Shown here: one piece after another, positions 9,902-23,529 of the stretch
Numbering within the stretch: position 1 is the stretch's first letter
Layout: every line of letters begins with the position of its first letter
Assembly: GCA_030323885.1 (NCBI GenBank)
Contig: CM059193.1
Coordinates: 77,341,447-77,405,446, forward strand
Length of the DNA stretch: 64,000 bases
Origin: Branchipolynoe longqiensis
Lineage: Eukaryota; Annelida; Polychaeta; Phyllodocida; Polynoidae
Direction of reading: 5' to 3'
Notes under the pieces: model-generated
What the model saw: only the letters and a program-made list of their open reading frames with translations
Told to the model about the DNA's origin: nothing
The model's database searches: none
Program-made: the position numbers and the translations under genes

Positions 9902-12900
9902 TTATATATATATGTATGTTTAACCGTCCGGCTTTTCCGCCCCCGCCTAAGGCGAGCCTACGTGTTAATATAATTAATTGTTTCCATGTGAATTTCCTTG
10001 GGCCAGCCGCCGCCGTTGTAGCCTTACCTCCCGCCTGCGCGTTGTCCGTCGTCGGTGCCCGCCCCGGACTGAAGGCGCCAGCCAGAGTATCGTCTAAATA
10101 CTAGATTTGCCATCGTGCGCATTTATCGGCCTAAAGTGTATTTATATTAGGTTATTTCAACTACTGGCTGCCCCCTTCGTCGTTGGAGATATTATGAATG
10201 TTACTAACTGAATCCAAATATGCGCAGTCCAGCACGAGTTGCTGCCGCTGTCTCTACTATTTAGTTTGCATTATACGTCGTGGTTCTAGCCTAAAAGTAA
10301 CACTACGTTAATTCGGTGAATGCGTCAGTTATTAGATTCCCGCAGAGGGGTGCATTACTTGCAGAAGGCCGACTTAGGCTTAAGGCCTCTCAGTTCATAG
10401 AAAGCAATCGAATATCAAGGTTCCATAGCGGTTAATCTACAATAAGACTGGAGGATAGTAAAGAATGCAAGGAACGTCCTGATTCACCTTCACAAGAGCT
10501 CACGGTTTATTCTTAACCAAAGACTAACATGGATACCAACATAAATAGTGATAAAGGTCTCCCGTTCCCTCCCGTGTGGTTTCTATAATTTAGTTTAGAA
10601 TTTTGACCCTAAAAAGCCTAAATATCGGTGGAAAACGACGGAGCGTGTAGAAACACGTCCGCCGGGTCTGGCCCCGAACGCCCGACCCCCCATCGTTGCT
10701 TGGCTAGTCGCCAAGCAACGCTTTACCACCGGGAACCCTCGCGTGCACAAGTGTTAGCAATTTGCGCGCTCGCAAATCGCGCGCGCGCAAATTGCTCAAG
10801 GCGAGTAGACACGCCCACTTCACTTATATATCTTTATATACACATATATCTTATATTTGCGAACCATATATATATGTATATATATCTTTATATATACATA
10901 TATATTATATATGCGAAATATATGTATATGTATCTTTATATATACATATATACCCAGTATATATCTTATATATGGAGGTGTAGGCAGACACGAGGGGGTC
11001 TCTCTCCCTCCATGCCCCCAATGCCCCAATAGCCGATGTCTCATTTTTGTGCTGCGGTTGGGGGTTGTTAAACAAACAATCTCTCCTCCTTGGGTTAATT
11101 CTGCAGGTATGTGATCGAACGCACCTCCATTAGCGGGCACGTTTCCAGAATTCTGCTAGTCGGCGCTTGAGTCGCCGTGGCTGGCTACCTTGCTATCATT
11201 ATGCGCCTGAAATCTGCTAGTTGGCATGACCATCGATGTATATAATGTTTCTGCGCCTGATTGGATGGGCACTTTTGTGGTGTTCTCTGTGGCGGAGTGG
11301 TTAGAGTGTCTGACTTTTTTCTAGGTCAGACTCCTAATCTGAAGGTCAGTGGTTCGATTCCCTGTGCCCCCACCTCTGCCAATTTGGATTTCCACCGCTG
11401 TGTATAACTTACAGCATCATCAAAGGCCAGTTGCTCTCATACCATGTCTATGTGGTTTGGGAGGTTAAAAATCGCTTGGGTTGGTAAAAGTGTAGGCTCG
11501 GGCTTTCTATCGACAAACTGTCTAATGGTGAAAACAAGCCTATTCAGGCTTATCCATGATAAGCAGTATAAATCTTCAACAAGAATCTTCAACAACAACT
11601 TGCTATCCGGACCGCACTTCGTCCACACCTCTCTCTATCTCCTCTCTGCTGGCCTTGCTCCTCCTTGATATGTCTGAAAAGAGTTCCAGGAGGGGGGAGC
11701 TCACCAGCATTTCACTTTCTATTCTTAGTCTGTCCATGTTTCTGGCTCACGGGTTGGTCACCATAGAGCAAAGAGACACGGCCCTTTGACTCAACTCTCC
11801 ATATTTCTCTTTCCTATACTCTACCCTTCTTTTGTTCTCCCGGGCTTCCTTCTCCCTCTGATCAAGGGAGTTGTTTGCTTGCGTGGGGCCCTGCACCTTA
11901 TCGTTTCTCTCACTTTGTTTTTGTTGCTGGAACCCACTGAACCCACCTTTACTCGACGCTTCCTCCTGAACCCTTACGGCTGTTGCTGGATATGAGTGGT
12001 CTGCCACCGCCGGACCGGAGAGATTCGGGGCCCCCCAACGATTCATCATTTGATTGTTGTAAAGACATCCTCAGCTTCTACAACTGGCCGACCTGAAGAT
12101 TAATCTTCAACCAAAGATTGGACCAATTTATTGGGGCCTTTCTACATTGCTGCAGTTCTGCAGCTGGTAACCGTCGTAAGGTTACAAACACCCCATAAGC
12201 TAAGTTTGGATGGTCACTGGACGTTACACACCTGGCCTAAGAGCCCCACCTGTCGCCACTTTTGCTATGCCTAGAGACTTCTCCAGTCCGTGCTGCATAA
12301 TACACCCTACAAAGGTGGACAACAAGTGCTCGAGTCTGCAGTGCGACTTCGTCAGTCAGTTTGTTCTTGTTTTACGTCCTAGCAACATCGAAGGTCATAT
12401 CAGGACAGGTACCGACTTGTGACAGTGCGCACTCATGGTGACTTTATAGTGCTGTCCCACTGGGAAACCAGGCCGCTGGCACCATGACCTGGTATCCCAC
12501 TAAGTCACATTATCCTGACACTGAGCACACCAGTCCTTGCACTGTCCTAATAATGCCGAGCGCCTGGCTAGGAAGCAACAAGTATCAATTTAAGTCATTG
12601 GTTTGACTCGACCGCGGTTCGAACCCATGACCCCATGATCTACCAGCACGGGAGACGGACGCTCTAACTCATTCGGCCATCCCGTCTGGTTCCCTTCGTC
12701 GGTCAGTGCGAAATACAAATACTATGGTGGACAAGGAGAAATTACTTAAAACCCAGCGACATGGAAAGGGCAGTAAGTCTTCATTAACCCCTGCAATAGT
12801 GATAGAAGACCCCCTTCAGTGACGACGAACGCGCACTCATTGACAGACTCCGTTCGCTCAAAAAGAAGATGATAGAAGGAAAGTCGAGGGCGCTGGAAGC

Positions 12901-15900
12901 AGAACTTTCTAGACTGATATATTGAACTTCAGCTGAGTCAAACCAATGACTTATAAAACAGATATCTGTCGCGACCTAGCTTGCCGCTCGGCATTAATAG
13001 GATTGGGCAAGAACTGGTTACCTCAGTATCAGGAAAATGTGACTGAGTGAGATATCGGATCATGGTGCCAACGGCCTGGTCTACAAGTGCGGCAGCACTG
13101 TAAAGTCGCACTATTACATGTCGAATATCCGTCCTGATATGATATGGTGTAAACAAATAGGAACATTGTTCCTAGAGCACCACTCAAACCAACACTTCTG
13201 TCGTTTTAGGATAAACATTCCAACCATTAGACTAGCTAGGCTCCTTAGTGCAATCACGCTACCCATGCTTACCTGTGTATGTGGCATTTCACCAGAGAGC
13301 GTGTATATAGATGAGAGAGACAACTCCCGCGAAAATCGGTAACACAGGCTACAGTGGCGTTCCTGGCGGTTAGTGTTGAACAAGCTTTGAGTTTGCCATA
13401 CGTGTAGTGCAAAACATTTGTTTTTATTCAAAATTAATAGAAATGCAGAAGCCTAACCTTATCGATTTAATATAATCCTTTTGGTAAACATGTTTTCTAT
13501 ATGTGTACTAAGCGGCTTGTTTCTATTTGGTGTAGTTTTAGAGATATTTCACTTTTTCTGTAGGAAGATTGCACACAACCATTGACAATGCCTTGAGTTT
13601 GCCGTACGCGTAGTGAAAAACGTCAGTTTTATTCCAAATTAATAGAAATCCAGAACCCTAACCATATCAATTTAATATAATCTTGTTGGTAAACATGTTT
13701 CCTATGTGTATTCCAATCAGTTTGTTTCTAGGTGTTGTAGTTTTAGAGATATTTAACGTTTTCTGTAGGAAGATTGCTCACCACCATTGACAATGCCTTG
13801 AGTTTGCCGTACGCGTAGTGAAAAACGTCAGTTTTATTCCAAAATTAATAGAAATCCAGAACCCTAACCATATCTCTTTAATATAATCTTGTTGGTAAAC
13901 ATGTTTCCTATGTGTATTCCAATCAGTTTGTTTCTAGGTGTTGTAGTTTTAGAGATATTTAACGTTTTCTGTAGGAAGATTGCACACGACCATTGACAAT
14001 GCCTTGAGTTTGACAGCTGTGTCATATACTGTTCAACAACCACCACTTGGAGCGCCACAGTCGGCATCTGTTACATGGTGTAGTATGGGAGTTGTCCCTC
14101 TCATCTGTATACACGCTCTCTGATTTCACCTAGGAAGGTCATGGTACTTTGATACTGTCATACACCCACCCCTGGAATTGTAAGGACTTACTTACAACTA
14201 CAAGGTGGGACATTGTTATATACACAGGGAAGGTTCCACCACCATACACCGTTCAGCATGTGCAGAATTTTGGTAAAAATCAAAATATTTAAAAAAAAGC
14301 CTTACGTGTTGACGCGGACATTGTTGACTGCCTCATCTATGGCCAGAGCCCGAGTCATGGCTGACACAGCCCCCTGTAAAACCAAGCCTCCTGTTATTCA
14401 AACACAATCATTCACATTATGAGGACTGCGAGCAGCAGAACTTATTCTGCTATGACAAGTGCATTATTATGGAGCGGTAATTATGTTAATTGAAAGGAGC
14501 CAATGAAGGCAATTTTAACCTCCATAAGGTTAATCCTTAGCATATCTTTCTTCCTTACACAATAAGTACAATATGGCTCGTGAATGTATAGCAGGGCCCA
14601 GCATATCTTGTGATTATATTCAGCGATCTGCATGTTTACTCAATGTATATATAGGTATATATATAGTTATTGCACATATGCTTATATATATATATGTATA
14701 TATTTATATAAATAAATATATACATATATGTGTAATAACTAAAATTATTTAAACAATTTAAAATGAGGGTAAAAAGAGAAGCACCAGGTGCTCCCGTCCA
14801 AACGATAAAGTGTAGGCACAACCAGACTGGTTGCCGCCCTCATAGCATTAAGCCTGGAAACCTGTACATTTGTTGCGGATCTGTTTAAAGCATTAAAGGG
14901 ACCAGATATAGGTCGCTGAGACACTACCCATACTCCGAGAAATACGTTTGCCAGTTTTCAGTTTATGCAACTACATATGTGGAGGGAGAGTGCTGACATT
15001 GGTTGCTTCTGTTGTGTTTTATTTAGTCCAGCATCACTGACACTTTTAGACAACCATATAGAGACAAACATGTTAGAAATTGCAATCTAAAATTATAAAT
15101 ATAAAGTTCAAATGTTAATTTATCATAACCAGCTACCTTTTGTGTCAATAATTGATTAAATCATGTAGATTAATAGACTTTAAAAGTTGAATTGAGAGCT
15201 TTCTATGGCTGCCATCTTGGTGGTTGCCATGGCTTCCCCTGTATGTGGGGAACCCCTCTAGGTCATTTGATGAGGGAATCGCAGTTATGATGTCATTCAT
15301 ACATCACAGACCTCAACTCTCCTCCCACATGTTCAGTGGCATGAACTGAACAAACTAAGCAAAGGTATGTTTGGAGAGCTTTTGATGCTGGATTCGTTTG
15401 TATCTGGGTGAGGTATAGCCGCCGACTTTAAGGCTCAAGCCGGGCTGGTGTGGCCAGCATGGAATGGCTTAGATACAAGATTCACCCCGTACTGCTGCAG
15501 TAGGGGTGCAAACCAACCCTATGTAAAAGCTGTCGAAAATGCGGGTCAAAGAATTGAGAGGCTAATTTCACAATCTAAGAAGCAACATTTATTCTTTACA
15601 TATGTCTTATTGATAGCCCGTTACCTTTGAGTTGAAAAATATAATATAATATCTAGTTTAATAAGATTTAAAAGTGAAATCAACGGCGTTCTGCAGCCGC
15701 CATCTTGTCTTTTTGCATTCTCTCCCATTTCACCAACTATGTGCCTATAGAAGTATCCATTTGATACTGGAGGCAGGCATTCTACTCTCTGTTCCATACT
15801 AAAGCTGCTTTCACCCGTACGTTGTCGTTCACCCGTGTACTGCGAGTACCGGGTGAATCCTTTATCTAGGAATGGCTGCTGCCATCATAGCATTAAGTCT

Positions 15901-18900
15901 GGAACCCCGCGCATTTGTGGTGGATTCCGTCTAGTGTTAATGCTTGGGCAAAGCTGGTGTGGCCGGCTTGGATCATAATTTTCCATAAGGCTAAGGTTAA
16001 GCCGGGAAAGATAGCAGGTGTAGAGACCAGGGTGGTTCTTACATATCGCTGCATAAGTTGGCACTGTGGGAAAGCAGGGAACTATTGGTACAGGGCATTC
16101 ACCACCTGGTGCTCCTTTTTTTATCCTCATTTTTACCCTCATTTTGTTTAATTTTTTTTTAGTTATTACATATATATATATTTATATATATATATACAAA
16201 TATATATGCAATAAGTAAATATACACACACATATATATATATATATATGAAGAGTTCACGCGCAAAACCACGTAAACGCCAATCCAAAAATGGAGATAAG
16301 CATTTGAATGAAACCTATAAAAAGTTAATTTTTTTATATTCCTATTTTTTTGTTCATGGCGCCATACCCATATGATCATATGGAAAGTGCAATTAGTGAG
16401 AATTAAAATTGTCTTCATGTAAACATCTTTTATTTAAACTACATTTTTGGATTGGCGTTTACATGGTTTTGTGTCTGAACACTTCATATAGATATGTAGG
16501 TCTATATACATAGAGTAAACATGCAAATGAGTGGATATAATCACGAGATTCCGGGCCTTGCTATTCTTTTTCGGGCCATGTACTTATTGTGTGACCATTT
16601 CTAGGAAGAACAAATGCTAAAGATTCACTTTATGGAGGTTAAAATTGGCTTTATTGGCTCCTTATAATTAACCTATTTACCACTCATTAATGATGTACTT
16701 CTCTAATGCATTAGCTAAGATAAAAGATCTGAAAGTCAAAAACTTTCAAATGCCCATATATATCTCACTCAAATATTGGAATATTAAAAAGATTCGAAAA
16801 GCATATTGCTTCTGATTCACGGGAGCTTCTGATGAACTTATAATTTGAATGCTTGGACCCTTTTGAAAATGAGGAGGGTGTGCTGTTACGATGTTCTAAT
16901 TATCATATGGCGGCCATGCAGTGACTAGGGCTGCCATACGATGGCCTTTCAGTTTGTTAACTAGCGGCTTGCGGTCTCCTCATGCATTTTTGATTTCGTG
17001 ACCATTACGATTGCCATACCATTTGTGAACATTTATTCCATAGCCTACAAAACCGTGCGATTTGCAAAAATCCCATCTACACACCGCAGAACCGGGCGGC
17101 GGCAGCATGATATGTGACTTAAGCATTAATCATATGATGAGAAGACCTTCGGGTTTACAGTGAAGTACATTGGTCTTGTAGACCTGACACCATCGGGTCT
17201 CGAGTGAAGAAATTCGATCTTGTTCACCCAACCGTCGGGTAAAGAGCACAGAATTTCTTCTCTTGAGACCTGACCGTCGGGTATACAAGACCAATTTCCT
17301 TCACTTCAGACCCGACCGTCAGGTAAATAATATCGGCCTTGTATATTCACCAAAATGAACAAGGTCAAGATGGCTGTGGAACTGTGTTCTTGTGTATAAA
17401 AAATATGACATTGCAACGAAACTGAGCCTGTTTCCAGTGAAGAGAACAATACAGCATGATAACGGGCATAGAGCACGAATCGACTATCCAATGGACTGCA
17501 GAACATCTATTTTTGTTCAGATACATACCTTGGTTGAAACATAGCTGACTGCTGCTTCCTGTCCAAGCTGTCCAACCAGGCTTGCGTTGTTTATGATAGA
17601 GCCCTTTGTCTTGCGAAGATGAGGTAGTGCATACTGTAATGATACCCGCCAGCACCCAATTAAGAGATCTATTCAACCTGTATCCTGTGCATGAATATTT
17701 ATTACAATTTATAGGAGCTAAGATATTACTCTTCTGCAGACAGTATGCATGACCTTTTTACTAAGGTAAAGCAGGAAAACATTTTAGCCTTTTTGAGAGC
17801 AGCTGGACTGTACCACCTCATAGTTTACTAAATAGATTCTATCAATTATTAATACAACTTTTCTTTTTCTATGGGAATTTGTTTCCCTTGACCACAAATA
17901 TATGGTTGTGAGCTTTCTAATTTAACGAGTGTCTATTGGCACATAATTGATTGTCTGCTTTTACATGTAAAAGCGATGGTTTGAACAAAAAACAAACATT
18001 TCTCGCCGTGAATATGGCCTATGCTGCCGACACGGCGTAAAGCAACCACCAATCAATCAATCAATCAGCAAAGGGGGGATTCAAATTCACTATTCTTCAG
18101 AGGAGGCAGTGTAATCCTTTTCCTTAGTAGTTTCAGGTTTGCTTGCTGGTACTTTATGTCCCAGCAATATCTAAGGTTATATCAGGATGGGTACTGACTT
18201 GTGTTGTGATTGGTCGCAATGCGAAGCATTGCGTTTGATGCGAGGAGAGGAAGAGACCCTCCCCCGCTGCTTTCTCACCTCGGCAGACGGCGCGGCGCGC
18301 CGCCCCCTCCCCCGCCCTCCGCGTCGCGCAGCACTCACGCCTCACCCGACGCCGCTGCTCGCCACCTCTCGCCCTCCCCCGGGCCGGCAGCTTTCACACC
18401 TCACCTGCTGTCGCCCGTCCCTCCTCCCTTATAAGGTCGCCCGCCGGCCTCCCTCAGGCACTCGCCCTCCTGCCGTCTCCCAGCTCTCTGCTTTCTTCAC
18501 CACCCACCCACCCTACACTCCTCCTACACTTCTCTTCCAGCGGTGGAGGGCCCCTCGGCACCCCCTCACAGAACACCTACAGACTTGTTTACTCTGCCTG
18601 AACTTTATTACTTATTTTATCATGTACATTTCTTCACTGCTCCTCCTTATTGCTTTATTTCATTACTCCGCTCCTCATGAGCTTCCTTACATTACCAGAT
18701 TATTCCTTATTTACTTATGTTTGTCCTCTTGTTACTCTCTGACCTGTATGCTCTGTCTGAGGCGTAAATAAAGGCGCCTTATTTCCACCCCCGCCTCCTC
18801 TCTTCCTTTTCGCGCATCACATAGTAATGCCTCACTGGGACACTGGGACACTGGGCAGTTGGCACACTGACCTGATACATAGTTCCCACCCTTTACAAGG

Positions 18901-21900
18901 TTGTTTTTCCCCCCCCAGGAATTTTCAAGAGCTTTGGAGGACTCGAGACAGCTCTTTTTAACGGCCAACTTCAGAAATATAATGCTACCACCATCTTTAT
19001 GGAACGTTGCATGCTGCAACCCTGCGAGAAAGCTGGAATCATCTACTGACCATCCAACAGTTAATGAATCACGGAGAATTCAGCAACAAAAATCATTTTT
19101 ATTTGCAAACCAAGGTTACAAAATTAAAACATGTGATTTCAAATTACCAGGCAACTATATTTTCAGGACATTTCAGGACATTTGGCCCATAACCACGAAT
19201 TTTAAGGACTTCCTTTCCTAGTACTTCATTTTTAAATTGTCAATTTAAGCACCCTGTTGGTTCTTATTCTTAAGGACCAGTACGAACCCTATGATATCTC
19301 AGTCCTGATACTGAACAAATCAGTCTTTAACGTATCCTATCACTGCCAAGCCCAACGCTAGGCAGTGATAGGTATCAATTTTGACTCGGTTCGAGTCTGA
19401 AACTACTTCTCGCATGGGAAGCCAGTCATTGCTAACTTACAGATCAGATTAACTTACAGATCCTCTTCTGGCTGATCTAGGCTCTATAGACCCCGCCAGT
19501 TAAGCTAATGACATCTGTCGGCAGAATCTGGAACCACTCTAGTCGGGTACATTCCCCGACTGCCTATGATTTCACATGCTATATCTCCGTAAAGAATGTT
19601 TGGAAAAATACTAGTCGGGCACTTTCCAACTTAACTAGCAGGGTCTATTGGGCCTCTAATGCCAGCTCGTTATGGGGAAAAAAGAACTTTACTGATTCAT
19701 GATACTAGTCTATTGTAGTGGACTGTTCCTCTATAATTTGTGACCTATTATGTATTAGCCTACACATATTTTAGTGTGTTTACAATTTTATTTATAACTA
19801 GATTAGTGCTGTTTTATTCTATCATGTGGGTATGTAACGTTGTCTGAGGTATATTAATATTAAGAGAGCCCAGTAGTTAGTACAGCATAGTCCATAGTCC
19901 ATATATGGACTACATTTAGTGTGTGGCATGCCTTACCTTACTCATGAAGAAATACCCCATCACGTTGACTTCAAACAGATTGCGAAAGTCATCTCCAGTG
20001 ATGTCATCAATAGTTACCGGAGGTGGATCTAATGTTGGAGAAATTATTCAGCAATTATAAATCAGAGAATGCCATTTCAATACCTCAGAGTATACATTCA
20101 AATATGCTGAATGTTTTTTTTCTTTCTATTTTAAACAACTCAGTGTATTTACTATCAATATTACTTCTCATTTATGCTACAGGTGGTGGATTAGACCAAA
20201 TTAAACTTGTCACTTGGGGTGTTGAATTACCCAGAATGGTCATGTGGCATCCAACTATCTTACAATTTTTGAATATGTATGAGCTGTAGCATTACTAGGC
20301 CTACATAAGACTAAGAGTAGTACCATGCAAGACACTCCCAAATTCTCTTTGCAATTCAGACACTATCCAAAATAGGATTGCTGCGGGTTAGGGACCTACC
20401 TGGTTAGGTTTTAGTGTCACACACTAATGGGGCTTCTGTTTATACAATTTGAAAATTTTGTGATTGTGGAAATAATCTTTTTTGGGCTCAAATATATAGG
20501 CTACTTGAGTGAATTTGATGGTTTCTCCCATTGTATCTCAGTTATCTTCGGTTGTTATATTTACTTCTACGCCTTTGCTGTGGTGTATCCTGAGTGTATA
20601 GATGATTTCCACCATCAACTTGCCCTCTGACTGCAGTGGCAAGAACTCATGTTCTGGTAAGGACTTCAGAACTGGTGCATTATTAGATAGCAACTGACAC
20701 CCTATAGAAGCCAGTAAAAAAACTACAGAAAACTAGAATAGAAATACAAAATCTAATTGCACATCTTAAAACGGCAGTCTTCCATTCAGTGCTTAATAAT
20801 GCATTCATTTGAATCAAGCTCCTCTCAACACATTTGACATTGGATATACATAAAGAAAAGCCAGATTTAGATCTAGAATAAGATTAAGATTTGAATAGAA
20901 TAGAATTGGATAGAATATTTGTCAATTGAAGTACTCTTTTGGTAAAGCCAGTCCATATTTATCATATGCCTTTGGCATAGCTTCAGATATACTGTGGTTA
21001 TATTTAGATCAGATATTTGCTAGAATACAAAACCCAAACAAACAAGTTGTTGTAATGTTATATATACGATGTATATACTACATATATGCAGGTGTAGGTG
21101 CAGCACGGTCACGCTCCTGCCGTATGGCCAGGTAACCATAGTGGGGCCGCCAGGGGGGCATTGGGCGCTCCCATCAGGCTATAAGTATGGGCACGACTGC
21201 CCTGCTCACCCGTGCTGTGTGTGAACTTGTGAACCGTGGTTTAAAAAAAAGTTTTTTTTTCTCCTTTTTGTAGTTCCCCCCCCCCCTTATTATGGGGTAG
21301 GGCGGTTGTTGCCCAGCCAGAGATAATTAATTATGCTAGTATTATTTTAGGACAAAGGAGGGTATTATCTAAATCGGGATAATACCCAATGTATATCTAA
21401 GAGCCACTGTTTAGGCTACCAACTTTGGGATGGCAAATGTGTCTACTTGTCAGCAACTGTTCATAAATGTGGAGGTCTCACAACTGACTGGGCCAGTGCT
21501 CTATGCACTCCCTCTTCACATATAATGGGGACCTTTCAGTTTGCATCAGTCTCTCGTCAGATGGCGCACCATGCCAGTCTCTGTAATGCTTTGGTTGGAT
21601 AGAAGCAGTTCATTCTACTGTCAAGTGTGCAGATGGTGTGTGTGGTGGGGGTGTACGGGGATTTAGGAGTGTGTGGTGGGGGCTAAGGGATGTGGTGGGG
21701 GTGTAGGTGTGTGTGGTGGGGTTGACGGTGTGTGTGGTGGGGGTGTAGGTGGTTTGTGGTGCAGGTGTAGGGGTGTCTTGTAGAGCGGCACCTCACAATC
21801 TTTAGCATCCCTAAACCCTCATCACAGACACCTGTACCCCCAGTACCCCTTACACCCCAACCACACACCTAAACCACCACACACGTACACCCCCACCACA

Positions 21901-22512
21901 CATCTACACCCTCACCCCACACACACCACACCTACACCACCACACACACATACATCTCACCACACACACCTACATCTCAATCACACACACCTACACCACC
22001 ACCACACCCCTAAACCCTCACCACACACCTACTCTCCCACCACCCACACACACCTACACCCCCACCACCCACCTACACCACCACACACCTACACTCCCAC
22101 CACATCCCTAAACCCCCACCACACACCTACACCCCCACCACACACCTACACCCCCACCATATCCCTAAGCCATCACCACACACCTACACCCCCACCACAC
22201 ACACCACACACACCTACACCCTCACCACACACCTGCACCCCAACCACACACCTACACCCCCACCACACACCTACACCCCCACCACACCCCTAAACCCTCC
22301 ACACACCTACACCCCAACCACACACACACAGCACACACCTACACCCCCACCACATCCCTAAACCCCCACCACACACCTACACCTCCACCACACCCCTAAA
22401 CCCTCACCATACACCCAACACACACCTACAACCCCCACCCCACACATACCTACACCCCCACCCACATCCCTAAACCCCCCCCCCCCACCCCCACCACACA
22501 CCTACACGACCA

Positions 22513-22556
<44 letters not shown>

Positions 22557-23318
22557 CTACACGCTTCTATCCAACCATGATGGCCCACTTGGACCGGGAA
22601 CGGGTGCTGCCACCTAGTGTATATCGAGAGAACTGGCTCATGAAAGCTCCCCATTATTCTGCTGTCTTCTTTTGCTCCCTAACACCCTGTCTGGTGGAGT
22701 ACCACATTACATAACACCACCCGGCCCACCGCTTGGCTGCATCCATTCGGCCCCGGGGAGCGCTACAGCATGCACACACTAGTTTTGCTCTGCTGCTCAC
22801 TACTTGTTCAAATTTTGACTTTATAATAAACGGGCAAGGGCCTTTTCATAGGTGCCAGCCAGAGAACTTCTAATTCAAACTGTGAGTTGTCTTGTTCATG
22901 TAAACGTAGGAGTTAAATAATAGAGATAACATATTTTTAAAGGATACTTACGTATACCTGCATTGTTTATGAGACAGTCTATCTTGCCGTAGCGCTCAAC
23001 AGTCTTTGCTATCAGAGTCTATAAGAAAAAGTTATGCATTATGTTAAAGATTCGGTCCAATGTGTTCCTTTTTTTTCAATTAATCGTGGCATAAATATAT
23101 ATAAACACATATATATATGATGTATAACGAACTATGGGAGTGTAAAGATACGTAAGATATATATACACATATATATATATATATGATGTATAACGAACTA
23201 TGGGAGTGTAAAGCTACATAAGGGAATTACATTAATTATTGTTATTCTCTGTAAGACCCAACACTGTACCGGTGGCGCCACCTGCGGCCTCCTCGCCTCC
23301 ACCGGATGTAGACCAGTG

Positions 23319-23356
<38 letters not shown>

Positions 23357-23454
23357 CATAATCTGAATTGATATCCTTGTTTAATAAAACGAGTAAAAAT
23401 CATATATAGATTTTAGATAGGTGGCGATTTATACAAATTTATCCATATTATATG

Positions 23455-23529
<75 letters not shown>

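Larger units (their letters stand above)
14440..16720. mobile_element. Long-TIR element (arms ~250-450 bp) with nested MITEs
   Basis: Left arm 14440-14790 and right arm 16090-16720 are inverted copies: AAGGAGCCAAT...CAATTTTAACCTCCATAA, TGCATGTTTACTC(A/T)ATGTATATA and AAAATGAGGGTAAAAA all recur in reverse. The interior carries a Mutator-type MITE (15470-15868), and the right arm carries another MITE (16249-16485). No transposase was seen, and the ends are not exact. Confidence 0.65.

Noticed and set aside
11281..11375. Functional tRNA-Arg(CCT) gene
   Set aside because: Promoter boxes and an anticodon arm are present, but the acceptor stem does not pair and extra bases disrupt the D-arm side.
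14636..14821. Minus-strand frame through an AT microsatellite
   Set aside because: Tyr/Ile repeat translation of (TA)n; the same applies to frames at 10.8-11.1, 16.2, 30.1 and 62.2 kb.
18187..18771. 194-codon plus-strand frame as a protein gene
   Set aside because: Pro/Leu/Ser-rich from a pyrimidine-rich sequence, no recognisable domain, and placed within a likely LTR-like insertion.
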